Assembly: GCA_965261945.1 (NCBI GenBank)
Contig: CBDHEF010000002.1
Span: 434,001-498,000 of the forward strand
Reading direction: 5' to 3'
Length of the DNA stretch: 64,000 nucleotides
DNA from: VXOI01 sp965261945
Lineage (GTDB): Bacteria > Chloroflexota > Dehalococcoidia > Lucifugimonadales > UBA3495
Part shown: piece after piece, positions 1-8,665 of the stretch
Position numbering within the stretch: position 1 is the stretch's first letter
Layout: each line of letters begins with the position of its first letter
Notes under the pieces: generated by a model
The model's database searches: none
Told to the model about the DNA's origin: nothing
What the model saw: only the letters and a program-made list of their open reading frames with translations
Made by a program: the position numbers and the translations under genes

Positions 1-1019
1 ACCATGTCGCGGAGCTGCACCTGTGGGTCGGCCAGGGCCTCGGCGATATTGTTCACCGGGCCGCCGGGCACATCGTACTTCAGCAGTAGTTGCTCCCACT
101 CCGGGCGGGACTTGTCACCAAAACCAGCGGTCAGCGCCTCTTCCAGCGCGGCGCGGTTCTCGATACGGGCAGGCGCCGTTGTGAAGCGGGGGTCTTCGTC
201 CATTTCCCGCAGCGCCTCAATTTCGCCGGACATCATGCGCAGGGTCTTCATGGCGAATTCCTGGCTGGCGCAGTGGACCTGGACATATTTGCCGTCGGCG
301 CATTGGTAGGCGCCGACGGGCAGATTGGACGGGTGCCCGGAGCCAATCGGCTGCGGAACTTCGCCGGATACCAGGTAGAACTGCCCCAGGTGGGCTTGCA
401 GGGAGATCTGGACATCCAGCAGCGATATGTCCAGCCGCCGCCCCTCGCCGGTGACCCGCCGCCCGTACAGCGCGGATGCGATGCTCAGGGCCGCCATGTA
501 CCCGCCCACCATGTCTCCGACCGGAAAGCCCATGAACACCGGCGGCTGTCCCGGGTTGCCGGTAACGCTCATGCCGCCGCCCATGGCCTGCACAATGCCG
601 TCGAAGCCGGGCCGCTCGCGGTACGGCCCCTCCTGCCCGAAGGCAGACAGCGAGCAGGCGATGATGGACGGATTGATTGCCTTTAACGATTCGTAGTCCA
701 GTCCCAGGCGCTCCAGTACCGAGGGGCGGAAGGCGTCGAAAACCACGTCGGACACCGCGACGAGCCGGTGGCATACCTCCCGGCCCTGCGGTGTCCGCAA
801 GTCTATGGTGACGCTCTTCTTGTTGCGGTTGAAGTTCAGGTAATAGGCGCTCTCGCCGCCGAGGAAGTGAGGGCCAATGCGCCGCGACATATCGCCGACG
901 CCGGGCTGCTCGACCTTGATGACCTCCGCGCCCATGTCGCCCAGCGTCCGCGCCGCCACCGGCCCGGCGATAGCCTGCGACATTTCAAGGATGCGGACGC
1001 CTTGGAGTGGTTGAGTCAT
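1..1019 (-). CDS. CaiB/BaiF family CoA-transferase (3' end cut by window edge)
   Basis: Class III CoA-transferase, a family that moves CoA between carboxylic acids. The reading frame opens with MTQPLQGVRILEMSQAIAGP at 1019 and runs off the left edge without a stop, giving about 339 residues of a family that is usually near 400. The family N-terminus is visible: GDMGAEVIKVEQPGVGD, then the RNKKSVTIDL segment with its catalytic-region Asp, then FGQEGPYRERPGFD. It is the last visible member of a minus-strand run behind the MmgE/PrpD gene, 31 bp away. The actual acid substrate cannot be told from the sequence. Confidence 0.9.
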   Translation of the reverse strand, partial: MTQPLQGVRILEMSQAIAGPVAARTLGDMGAEVIKVEQPGVGDMSRRIGPHFLGGESAYYLNFNRNKKSVTIDLRTPQGREVCHRLVAVSDVVFDAFRPSVLERLGLDYESLKAINPSIIACSLSAFGQEGPYRERPGFDGIVQAMGGGMSVTGNPGQPPVFMGFPVGDMVGGYMAALSIASALYGRRVTGEGRRLDISLLDVQISLQAHLGQFYLVSGEVPQPIGSGHPSNLPVGAYQCADGKYVQVHCASQEFAMKTLRMMSGEIEALREMDEDPRFTTAPARIENRAALEEALTAGFGDKSRPEWEQLLLKYDVPGGPVNNIAEALADPQVQLRDM

Positions 1020-1050
1020 GTTCTCTTGCCCATCATTCCTGCCGGGTCGC

Positions 1051-2448
1051 CTACTCCGTGGACAGGAGGGCTGCCAACTGCCGCACGTCCTCAATTTCGT
1101 CCAGCGATTCTATGGCTGCAATGATTTGCTGCTGGCGTTCCGGGCTGATAACGGGAGCGGTCAGGACGGTGAATTTCTCCTTCATTTCGTCCCACGACAG
1201 GGCGTTCTCCGGGTCGCCCTTGGGATAGCGGATGTCGCTGCGCAGGGTGCGGCCGTCGGCGGTGGCGACCTCAGCCCAAGCCCGGAACTCACGGGGGAAG
1301 TGGGCGTCTAGTTCCGGGTCGGTCACACACTTGACCTTGGGCATGATGCGACGAATTTCCGGGCGGTCAGGCACCCCGTCGGCGTATTCCTCCAGCGACG
1401 CTCGGCCGTATGCCAGGGCCACCGCCGCGCCGAAAGGCATGGAGAACTGCATATCCACGACTGTCTTGGGGTTGGCCTTGTCCTCTTCCGGTGACGCCAC
1501 CAGCTTGAAACCGCCGCTGAGTACCCCGATGGTCACTTCCTCGACGTCATCGGCCTCCAGGCCATGGGTGTTGCGGATGTCTATCAGGCAGTCTATGGGT
1601 CCCTGCTTGTAACGGCAGCAGGCATGGGGTTTGATCCCTGTGCGGGTAATCAGATATTCGTCCCCCAGGTCTTGCAGCACCAGCGACGGGTCGGGGTTTC
1701 CGGAATAGGCTTGCAGGAAGCCGTCACGTCCCTCGATGATGGTGGTGGGGCCGGTGTAGCCGGAGCGGGCCAGCAGGGCCGCCCATGAACCGCTGTGCGA
1801 GGCCCAGCCGGGATGGAATCGCTTGGTCCAGGCTCCCTGCGCCAGGTATTCCATGCTGCCGGCAGTCTGGCTGCCGGCAATACCCAGAGCGTGAATGAAG
1901 TCGTCGCCCTGTAGCCCCAGCAGCCGCCCGGCCACCACCGCAGCGCCAAAAGCTCCGCAGGTGCCGGTGGGATGGAAGCCTCGCCCGTAGTGCTCGGCAG
2001 GCTGCAACGCCCGGCCAAGCCGCACGATGACGTCGTAGCCTGCAACCACAGCGGCTATGAAGTCCCTGCCCGACACATGGGCGAGGTCGGCCATCGAAAG
2101 GGCCGTTGGGAAGGCCACCACGCCCGGATGCAGCGACGCCTCGTTGTTCACGTCGTCCATTTCTATGCTGTGAAAGGCGATGCCGTTTGCCATCGAAGCG
2201 TACTCCGGCAGCACCCGATGGGGCGTACCGACGACCACCGACGGGCCGGAACGGTCCAGCCGCTGCAGCGCATCAACAACAGCGCGCGCCGAGCCGGTGG
2301 TGGAGCCGTTGAGCGTAACTGCGGCGAAGTCCAGGCACAGGTACTTGGCCCAGTCGATGACCTCCGGGGACAGGTCTTCATAGTCGAGCGTCTGCGCAAA
2401 GTTGCCCAGAGCGCGGGTGATGCCGGTTTCGTTGTTGTTCTGAACCAT
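1051..2448 (-). CDS. MmgE/PrpD family protein
   Basis: This 465-residue protein belongs to the MmgE/PrpD family, which includes 2-methylcitrate dehydratase and cis-aconitate decarboxylase. Family hallmarks are LCLDFAAVTLNGSTTG near residue 55, AFHSIEMDDVNNEASLHPG near 95, and GRGFHPTGTCGAFGAA near 150. The length matches the family (about 450). It is followed 31 bp later by a CoA-transferase gene on the same strand, so both probably act on one organic-acid substrate. Substrate-specific assignment to the methylcitrate cycle is not supported, because no prpB or prpC lies nearby. Confidence 0.9.
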   Translation of the reverse strand: MVQNNNETGITRALGNFAQTLDYEDLSPEVIDWAKYLCLDFAAVTLNGSTTGSARAVVDALQRLDRSGPSVVVGTPHRVLPEYASMANGIAFHSIEMDDVNNEASLHPGVVAFPTALSMADLAHVSGRDFIAAVVAGYDVIVRLGRALQPAEHYGRGFHPTGTCGAFGAAVVAGRLLGLQGDDFIHALGIAGSQTAGSMEYLAQGAWTKRFHPGWASHSGSWAALLARSGYTGPTTIIEGRDGFLQAYSGNPDPSLVLQDLGDEYLITRTGIKPHACCRYKQGPIDCLIDIRNTHGLEADDVEEVTIGVLSGGFKLVASPEEDKANPKTVVDMQFSMPFGAAVALAYGRASLEEYADGVPDRPEIRRIMPKVKCVTDPELDAHFPREFRAWAEVATADGRTLRSDIRYPKGDPENALSWDEMKEKFTVLTAPVISPERQQQIIAAIESLDEIEDVRQLAALLSTE

Positions 2449-2687
2449 AATGATGAGTCTCCCTCGAACTCAGTCAATAGATGGTTGTTGGCCTATACGT
2501 GGACGGCCAAGCTCCCATATAGAAACAGAGAATATCGCTCTTATCGATTAGTTTGCTCGGCTAGTTTGCTCGGCGTGACATCCAAATTTTCCAGTTGTCT
2601 CCTGGTGTTTTTTCGGATTTGGCCGGACGATTCTGGCCGCACCTTGCTCAAGGCTCATGTGCAATCCTAATCTTTCTCCTGCAAGCC

Positions 2688-3866
2688 CTACAACCCTGAC
2701 TCATACAGGAAGTCGCCGGTGGGGTAGTTGTTGAGCAGGTGGCGGGCGATGACCAGTCGCTGGATTTCGTTTGTGCCCTCGCCGATCATCATCAGAGGCG
2801 CGTCGCGGAAGTGGCGCTCCACCGTCAGGTCCTGGGTGTAGCCGTAGCCGCCGTGGATTCGCATGGCGTCGGTGGCGACCTGCATACACATCTCGCTGGC
2901 GAAGAGCTTGGCCATGCCGGCCTCCATGTCGGCCCGCTCGCCCCGGTCCTTCTTCTCGGCGGCGTGCAGCACCATCAGGTGGGCCGCCTGGATGTTGGTG
3001 GCCATGTTCGCCAGCATTATTTGTACGCTCTGGTGCTCCCCTATGGGCTTTCCGAAGGTCTGGCGCTGCTTGGCGTAGCGAGTCGATTCCTCCAGTGCGG
3101 CGCGGGCCACGCCAAGGCAGCGGGCGGCAACATTGATGCGGCCCAGCTCCAGCCCGCTCATTATCTGGTAGAACCCCTTGCCTTCCTCGTCGCCAACCAG
3201 GTCTCCACCGGACACGCGGTAGTTGTCGAAAGAAAGCTCGCAGGTGTCGACGCCCTTGTAGCCCAGCTTCGGAATGTCCCGCACCACGTTGAAGCCCGGC
3301 CCTTTCTCGGCGATGAAGATGCTGATGCCGCGCCGGGGTGGGTCGGCGTTCGGGTCGGTCTTGGTGACCAGGGCGAAGGTGTTGCCGTGGCGCCCGTTGG
3401 TAATCAGGCTCTTGGTACCGTTGACCACGTATTCGTCGCCGTCGCGGACGGCCCGAGTCTCGATGGCCTGGACGTCGCTACCCGCGTTGGGCTCGGTTAT
3501 GCAGATGCCGCCTCGCTTCTCGCCGGTCGCCATCCGGGGCAGGAATCGCTCCTTCTGCTCCAGTGTGCCGTGGGTCGTGACCATGTAGGCCATGATGAGG
3601 TGGGAATTCAGTATCCCGCTCAGGCTCATCCATCCCCGGCAGATTTCCTCGATGACCAGGGCGTAGGAGGCGACATCCAGCTCCAGCCCGCCGTACTCTT
3701 CGGGTATCACCGCGCCGAACAAGCCCAGCTCCTTCATCCGCTCCACCAGCTCGAAGGGGTACTCGTCGGCGTGTTCCATTTCCTGGGCGACAGGCTGGAC
3801 TTCCCTGCGGACAAACTCTCGAATTGTGGCCACCATGCCGCGCTGCGCTTCGGTCAATTGAGGCAA
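2688..3866 (-). CDS. Acyl-CoA dehydrogenase family protein
   Basis: FAD-dependent acyl-CoA dehydrogenase, alpha-beta desaturation of acyl-CoA thioesters. The open frame extends to 3953, but the N-terminal 29 residues do not fit the family. A TTG at 3866 lies 5 nt after AGGAG and gives MPQLTEAQRGM and 392 residues, the normal length. Visible motifs are the signature ICITEPNAGSD, the FAD-binding RQTFGKPIGEHQ, and GEGTNEIQR with the expected catalytic Glu near residue 363. It precedes the MmgE/PrpD and CoA-transferase genes on the same strand and likely forms a catabolic cluster with them. Acyl chain preference is unknown. Confidence 0.93.
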   Translation of the reverse strand: MPQLTEAQRGMVATIREFVRREVQPVAQEMEHADEYPFELVERMKELGLFGAVIPEEYGGLELDVASYALVIEEICRGWMSLSGILNSHLIMAYMVTTHGTLEQKERFLPRMATGEKRGGICITEPNAGSDVQAIETRAVRDGDEYVVNGTKSLITNGRHGNTFALVTKTDPNADPPRRGISIFIAEKGPGFNVVRDIPKLGYKGVDTCELSFDNYRVSGGDLVGDEEGKGFYQIMSGLELGRINVAARCLGVARAALEESTRYAKQRQTFGKPIGEHQSVQIMLANMATNIQAAHLMVLHAAEKKDRGERADMEAGMAKLFASEMCMQVATDAMRIHGGYGYTQDLTVERHFRDAPLMMIGEGTNEIQRLVIARHLLNNYPTGDFLYESGL

Positions 3867-4067
3867 AACCGCTCCTGAAACCGGGCTGATTTCGTGGCGG
3901 CATTTTATCACGCGCCGGGCGCAGCCAAGTTTGACACCCCAAGGGTGGCGCACTAAACTCGCTTGTAACCGCGCTGCCTGATAATCATCTGCGAGTGTTT
4001 TCTTATGAAATGACGGCAGCCGCGCCCGTTTTCCCCTCCCAAACGCTCAATAACGAGAGGTGCCGCA

Positions 4068-4526
4068 ATGCCGGACAATCCAGAATACATAGACCTGCTC
4101 AACGACATTCGTCTACAGGAGCACCGGGCCGGAATCTATCTCAAGGCGTGGGCCGATAAGACCGGGCATCCGGGACTGAAGGGCTGCCTGTCGCTGGTAG
4201 CCGAGCGCGAGACCAGCCACGGCGACATCTTTGACCGGCGAATCCGCGAGTTGGGCGGCGCCCCCGAGGACGCTGATGACGCCATGTTTGCCGAACGGCT
4301 GCGCGTGGCCGGTTCGGACATGACCGACAAGGAAAAGATCGCCTGGATGCGCGAAGCCCAGACCCGTGTCTCTCTGCCCACCGTGCGTATGCGCTATGAG
4401 GCAGCCTCAGAGGATGAGTCTGTCGACCAGTTGACACGTTCCCTGATCAAGTGGTTCACCGAGGTGGAGGACGACTCAGGCGCCTCCATGCGGGCGGTCT
4501 ACGCCGAGATTGATGAGGAGGACTAA
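4068..4526 (+). CDS. Ferritin-like domain protein
   Basis: A 152-residue, all-helical acidic protein. The pattern E-H in LLNDIRLQEHRAGIYLKAW and E..H in LVAERETSHGDIFDRRIRELGG resembles the metal-ligating helices of ferritin-like/rubrerythrin-type four-helix proteins, though a complete di-iron set was not verified. The start ATG follows AACGAGAGGTGCCGC. The stop is 4 bp before the next start, so it is co-transcribed with the luciferase-like, MBL-fold and glycosidase-like genes downstream. A role in iron or oxygen chemistry linked to the neighbouring flavin enzyme is conjecture. Confidence 0.6.
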   Translation: MPDNPEYIDLLNDIRLQEHRAGIYLKAWADKTGHPGLKGCLSLVAERETSHGDIFDRRIRELGGAPEDADDAMFAERLRVAGSDMTDKEKIAWMREAQTRVSLPTVRMRYEAASEDESVDQLTRSLIKWFTEVEDDSGASMRAVYAEIDEED

Positions 4527-4530
4527 CCGG

Positions 4531-5643
4531 ATGAAATTCGGAGCCTTCTTCGTGGGCCAGCGCCCGCTGCTGCACGAGCAATACGCCGACGAAAGCAAGA
4601 TCAATCCCAACCCGGTCAGCCGCACCGACGTTGAGGTCTACGAGGACATTCTGCGCGGTGCGGAACTGGCAGAGGAACTGGGCTTCGACTCGGTGTGGAT
4701 TGCCGAGCACGCTTTCAGTGAACACAGCATCATCAGCTCGCCCCACAGCCTTTTGGCCGCCATCGCCGCCAGGACCAAGCGGGTCAAGGTGGGCGTGGCC
4801 TGCACCATAGTGCCGTGGCACGCTCCCCTGCGGATGGCGCAGGACCTGGCCACACTGGACATTATCAGCCAGGGGCGCCTGATTGTCGGGGCGGGCCGCG
4901 GCTACCAGAAGCGGGAGTTCGACATCTACGGCCTGGACATCGCCGAATCCCGCGGCCGTTTCATCGAGGGCATGGACATTGCCGTCAGGTCGTGGACGGA
5001 GGATACCTTCTCCTACGACGGCGACTATTTCAGCTTCCCGGAAGTGCGGGTTTTTCCCAAGCCGGTGCAGCAGCCGCATCCGCCCATATTTATGGCGGTC
5101 ACGCACAGTCCCGAATCGGTAGAGATTGCCGTCCGCAACCGTTGGGGGTTGTTCACCGTGGGCAGCAGTTTCTTCCCCGCTTCGCCGGACTCTGACCAGA
5201 ACCTGATCAACCTCTACCGCCGCCGGATGCTGGAAGAGGGGACGGCGCCCGATGACATCGAGGTCGCCGCCGTCCGGAATGTCTACGTGGCTCCCACCGA
5301 CGAGGAGGCCATCGAACTGCTCGTGCCGCGCCTGCAATGGGCTGGCGACATGGGCGACTTCCTGCGTCGTCCGCTCTCCGACGTTGTGCGGGCGTCGGGG
5401 GTGCGTGGCTATGAGCACTACGTCCAGGACCCATTTATCGAGCCGGACCTGGTGGCCGAGCGGGGCAAGGATGGCATGGCAGCCATCGGCAGCCCCGAAA
5501 AGGTCACGGCAGCCATCAAGGAACTGGAAGCGAACCACGTCACGCACTTCATCAGCTACCTGGACGCCGGGGGCCTGTCCTACGACCAGGTCTCCAGCTC
5601 GCTGCAACTGTTCGCAGAAAAAGTGATGCCCAACTTCCGCTAA
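4531..5643 (+). CDS. Luciferase-like (LLM class) flavin-dependent oxidoreductase
   Basis: A TIM-barrel flavin monooxygenase of the bacterial luciferase superfamily, 370 residues. The ATG at 4531 follows GAGGAGG, which overlaps the end of the preceding gene, and gives MKFGAFFVGQRPLL. Family features are ELAEELGFDSVWIAEHAF, RTKRVKVGVACTIVPWHAPLRMAQDLATLD, and GRLIVGAGRGYQKREFDIYG. The C-terminus AIGSPEKVTAAIKELEANHVTHF is also typical. It is the second gene of a tight plus-strand cluster and is followed 12 bp later by a metallo-beta-lactamase-fold gene. The substrate is unknown, and whether it uses FMN or F420 cannot be decided. Confidence 0.92.
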   Translation: MKFGAFFVGQRPLLHEQYADESKINPNPVSRTDVEVYEDILRGAELAEELGFDSVWIAEHAFSEHSIISSPHSLLAAIAARTKRVKVGVACTIVPWHAPLRMAQDLATLDIISQGRLIVGAGRGYQKREFDIYGLDIAESRGRFIEGMDIAVRSWTEDTFSYDGDYFSFPEVRVFPKPVQQPHPPIFMAVTHSPESVEIAVRNRWGLFTVGSSFFPASPDSDQNLINLYRRRMLEEGTAPDDIEVAAVRNVYVAPTDEEAIELLVPRLQWAGDMGDFLRRPLSDVVRASGVRGYEHYVQDPFIEPDLVAERGKDGMAAIGSPEKVTAAIKELEANHVTHFISYLDAGGLSYDQVSSSLQLFAEKVMPNFR

Positions 5644-5655
5644 GGAGCGCACCTC

Positions 5656-6429
5656 ATGGCAACTCTGGACGTTCTCACCTACGGGTTCGCCCTCAACACC
5701 GACCAAGGTTCATTCGGCTACTCCACCAACTCGCTGCTGCGGGTGGGCAGCCACAACATCCTGATCGACACTGGCCCGTCATCCCGTCGGCCCTTCCTAT
5801 ACCGGGCGCTCACCAACATGGGCCTTACCACGGACGACATAGACATCGTCATCCTGACCCATATGCACTGGGACCACTGCCAGAACACTGACCTGTTCCG
5901 AAACGCGCGGGTGCTGGTCAACCCAGTCGAGATTGACTATGCCCGCAACCCCAATAGCTGGGACCTGGCGGTGGCGGCGGGCATGGCCGACATGATGCGC
6001 AATATGAAGGTAGAGGTTGTATCCGAGGGCGACACCATCGTTGACGGCGTGACCGTACTGGAAACGCCAGGGCACACCAAGGGCCACATGAGCGTGCTGG
6101 CGAACATTGATGGTGAGAATGTGCTGATTGCCGGCGACGCTATGCCGGAGAGCGGCACGGTGGCGCGGGGCATCCCCTACAACATCTTTTGGGACACTGA
6201 AGACGCCCACGCCAGCGTGGAAAAAATGGTGGCGTCGTCCAATGTCTTCTACCCAGGCCACGACCGCCCATTCCGCGTTGAGGGCGACGAGATTGCCTAC
6301 CTCCACGGCCCGTCCAACATCGAAGTGATGAACAGCACTGAAGGTGGCGGCACAGCTTCGCTGACCTTCACCGTCAGCGCGACCCGCGCCGTGAACGTGG
6401 ACCTGGTGCAGAAGCCCAGGGAGTCGTAG
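5656..6429 (+). CDS. MBL-fold metallo-hydrolase, AHL-lactonase-like
   Basis: A 257-residue metallo-beta-lactamase-fold enzyme. The zinc motif HMHWDH occupies residues 69-74. Further ligands are in TPGHTKGHMSVL, LIAGDAMPES and FYPGHDRPF. The arrangement is that of the N-acyl homoserine lactonase / MBL hydrolase group, but that group contains many lactonases and esterases, so quorum quenching should not be assumed. A good ribosome site (AAGGAGCGCACCTC) precedes the ATG. It sits between the luciferase-like gene and the GH88/105-like gene in one likely transcript. Confidence 0.88.
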   Translation: MATLDVLTYGFALNTDQGSFGYSTNSLLRVGSHNILIDTGPSSRRPFLYRALTNMGLTTDDIDIVILTHMHWDHCQNTDLFRNARVLVNPVEIDYARNPNSWDLAVAAGMADMMRNMKVEVVSEGDTIVDGVTVLETPGHTKGHMSVLANIDGENVLIAGDAMPESGTVARGIPYNIFWDTEDAHASVEKMVASSNVFYPGHDRPFRVEGDEIAYLHGPSNIEVMNSTEGGGTASLTFTVSATRAVNVDLVQKPRES

Positions 6430-6434
6430 GAAGT

Positions 6435-8147
6435 ATGGTCAACGGCAGCAGCGAGAGGGACATCCGGGAAGCGCTGGACACGCTGGCGCAGGCTCGGCCG
6501 GGATTCTGGAGCCGCACGGCCTGCGGCGTCACCCGCTCGCTGACGCCGATTCCTGCTCTTCTGGATCGAAATGCCTACTCCGCCGAGACCAACCGCATCA
6601 GAATCCTGCTGTTGGGCGGACTGTCTGGCCGGCCCGCCGACGTGGATATGGCGCTACACGCTCTGGAGCTTTACGCGGGCGGGGGCGAAGGGCTGGCCCT
6701 TCGCGTCGGCCTCAGCGCTGTTCCCTGCGGCAACCCTGACGGGCTGCGCCTGGGCCGGGGGCCGGAGAACGGCGCAGGCGGCATTCCTTCCGAAGGCTAT
6801 CCGCCTGAGGGCAACTTTTACTTCGACGAACAGAATCCGGAGAAACGCTATCTCTGGCGCTGGGTTTGTTACCAGGCGCCGGACCTGGTCGTTGCCGTGC
6901 GGTCTGGCGCCGGCTCCGTTCGATGGGAATGCAACGCCGCGGCCCGCCGCTTTGCGCCGGCTCTGGCGGCCCGGGAAATCAACGAAAATACGTTGCTAAG
7001 CGCGCTGGGCGACGGCTACCCGGAGGGGCTGGGGGTCATGCCCGCCCTGCGGCTGACCGCATCAGATGACCACTTGCCCCGCGAGATAAGCCGTCTGTTC
7101 GGCGTGGTGCAGCAGGCGGGACTCTCCGGGAAGTCGGCAGCCCGCCAGACACTGGACCTGCGCCGCCAGCGGGGTAACGTAGAGATTGCCCGCATCCTGG
7201 CTGCCGCCTACGGCCACTCCTTCGCCCCCATCGTCTACACCCAGGGAGTCCCCATCAGCGGGCGGCTCCGTCTGGCCGAACTTGACCCCGATGGCAGTGA
7301 TCCATCTGCGGATATTGTCGGCTTGCTTGGGCAATTCATTGACGGAGCGGCAGGCGGGTTCGGCGAGGGCCTGGCCCCGTCGGCCCTGGCATCGGTGGTT
7401 TGGGGAGACGAACTCAGCCAGGCTACCGGAGATTCCCGATATTCCAGCCTCATTGTGGAGGCCGCTAACCACTTCCAGACCGCTGATGCTGGCAAGGCTC
7501 CGTCCCCCAGCGACCCGGACTTCCGCACCGAAGATATGTTCATGGCCGGGGCGCTGCTGGGCCGCGCCTTCCGGCTCACCGGCGAATCCCGCTACCTCGA
7601 CCTGCTGACCGCCTTCTTGCTGGATGGAAACATTCAGCAGGATAATGGCCTGTTCTGGCATTGCCGGTCCGCGCCGTTCTACTGGGGCCGGGGCAACGGC
7701 TTCGCCGCCTTGGGCTTGACCGAGACGCTGACCTACCTGCCCGAAGACCACGCCGCTCGCCCGGAAGTCATGGCGAAGTATCTGCGGCTGTTGGATTCCC
7801 TGCGTGGCCTGCAACGTCAGTCTGGGTTGCTCCCTCAAGTTCTGGACTTCCCCGGGTCCTATGATGAATTTACCGCCACCTGCATGATGGGCTATGCTCT
7901 GGCCCGCGGTCTCCGCCGCGGCTGGCTGTCGGCCGATTACCGCGAGCCGCTGGAGCTAGCCTGGCAGGGTATCGCTGAACGCATCGACGACGTCGGCAAC
8001 GTGGTGGACGCCTGCGCCAGCACCGGGGTCCAGCAGAACGTCCGCGACTACCTCGACCGCCCAGCCATCTACGGCTTCGATGACCGCAGCGGCGGCATGG
8101 CCCTCTGGTTTGCGGTGGAGATGGAGCGGCTGGCGCGGGGTGGTTGA
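6435..8147 (+). CDS. Two-part protein: M14-like N-terminus + GH88/GH105-like C-terminus
   Basis: A 570-residue protein starting 5 bp after the MBL gene stop. The C-terminal half (about 290-570) looks like an alpha/alpha six-barrel glycoside hydrolase of the GH88/GH105 unsaturated glucuronyl/rhamnogalacturonyl hydrolase type. Supporting segments are EDMFMAGALLGRAF, FWHCRSAPFYWGRGNGFAALGL and SGLLPQVLDFPGSYDEFTATCMMGYAL. The first half resembles a degenerate M14 carboxypeptidase or succinylglutamate-desuccinylase-like fold (IRILLLGGLSGRPADVDMAL, VPCGNPDGLRLG), but no full zinc-ligand set is visible. No signal peptide is seen, so cytosolic action on imported oligosaccharides is likely. The N-terminal call is tentative. 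Confidence 0.7.
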   Translation: MVNGSSERDIREALDTLAQARPGFWSRTACGVTRSLTPIPALLDRNAYSAETNRIRILLLGGLSGRPADVDMALHALELYAGGGEGLALRVGLSAVPCGNPDGLRLGRGPENGAGGIPSEGYPPEGNFYFDEQNPEKRYLWRWVCYQAPDLVVAVRSGAGSVRWECNAAARRFAPALAAREINENTLLSALGDGYPEGLGVMPALRLTASDDHLPREISRLFGVVQQAGLSGKSAARQTLDLRRQRGNVEIARILAAAYGHSFAPIVYTQGVPISGRLRLAELDPDGSDPSADIVGLLGQFIDGAAGGFGEGLAPSALASVVWGDELSQATGDSRYSSLIVEAANHFQTADAGKAPSPSDPDFRTEDMFMAGALLGRAFRLTGESRYLDLLTAFLLDGNIQQDNGLFWHCRSAPFYWGRGNGFAALGLTETLTYLPEDHAARPEVMAKYLRLLDSLRGLQRQSGLLPQVLDFPGSYDEFTATCMMGYALARGLRRGWLSADYREPLELAWQGIAERIDDVGNVVDACASTGVQQNVRDYLDRPAIYGFDDRSGGMALWFAVEMERLARGG

Positions 8148-8214
8148 CGGGCGGGGTTGGCGCACTTCCAGGCGCTTGCGCTAAAATCAGGCAACCCCGT
8201 TGAGAGAAACGCCA

Positions 8215-8634
8215 ATGACGCAACTCAATTCTATTGAACCGTATGACCCCGTAGCCGTAGAGGATTACCGGCAGCAGTCGCGAGCCTTTCTCGGTAGAGC
8301 TAGGGAATACCTGGCCACAGAAGATTTGCATCAAGCGTCGGAAAAAGGCTGGGGCGCCTCGGCGTGGATGGCAAAAGCCGTCGCGGTCAGGCATGGCTGG
8401 CAGTTTGTAACCCACGCTCAATTCGGCGTGGCGCTGCGTAACGCCAGTGATTTGACCGGGAGCGACCGCATGGTTGAATTGGCCGATACAGCCTACGGCC
8501 TGCACCGGAGCTATTACACCCGCAAGATGTTTATCTCTTCCCGCACCATATCCCATAGCCTCGACCGTATGGCGGAACTGCTGGACGCCCTCGAACCCTT
8601 GACCGAACCCGCCAACGGGCAGGCGAGCGACTAA
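8215..8634 (+). CDS. PaREP1-family / HEPN-like protein
   Basis: A 139-residue protein resembling the PaREP1 family (HEPN-related helical fold). The characteristic central stretch is LATEDLHQASEKGWGASAWMAKAVAV, followed by VTHAQFGVAL and the LHRSYYTRKM helix. The frame also opens at a TTG at 8200, but ATG at 8215 with upstream GAGAG is preferred. A possible -10 TAAAAT lies at 8183-8188. Members occur near toxin-antitoxin and nucleotidyltransferase genes. None is adjacent here, so the function is open. Confidence 0.65.
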   Translation: MTQLNSIEPYDPVAVEDYRQQSRAFLGRAREYLATEDLHQASEKGWGASAWMAKAVAVRHGWQFVTHAQFGVALRNASDLTGSDRMVELADTAYGLHRSYYTRKMFISSRTISHSLDRMAELLDALEPLTEPANGQASD

Positions 8635-8665
8635 CCCCTACCCCAGATTGAGGAGGGACAGGACT

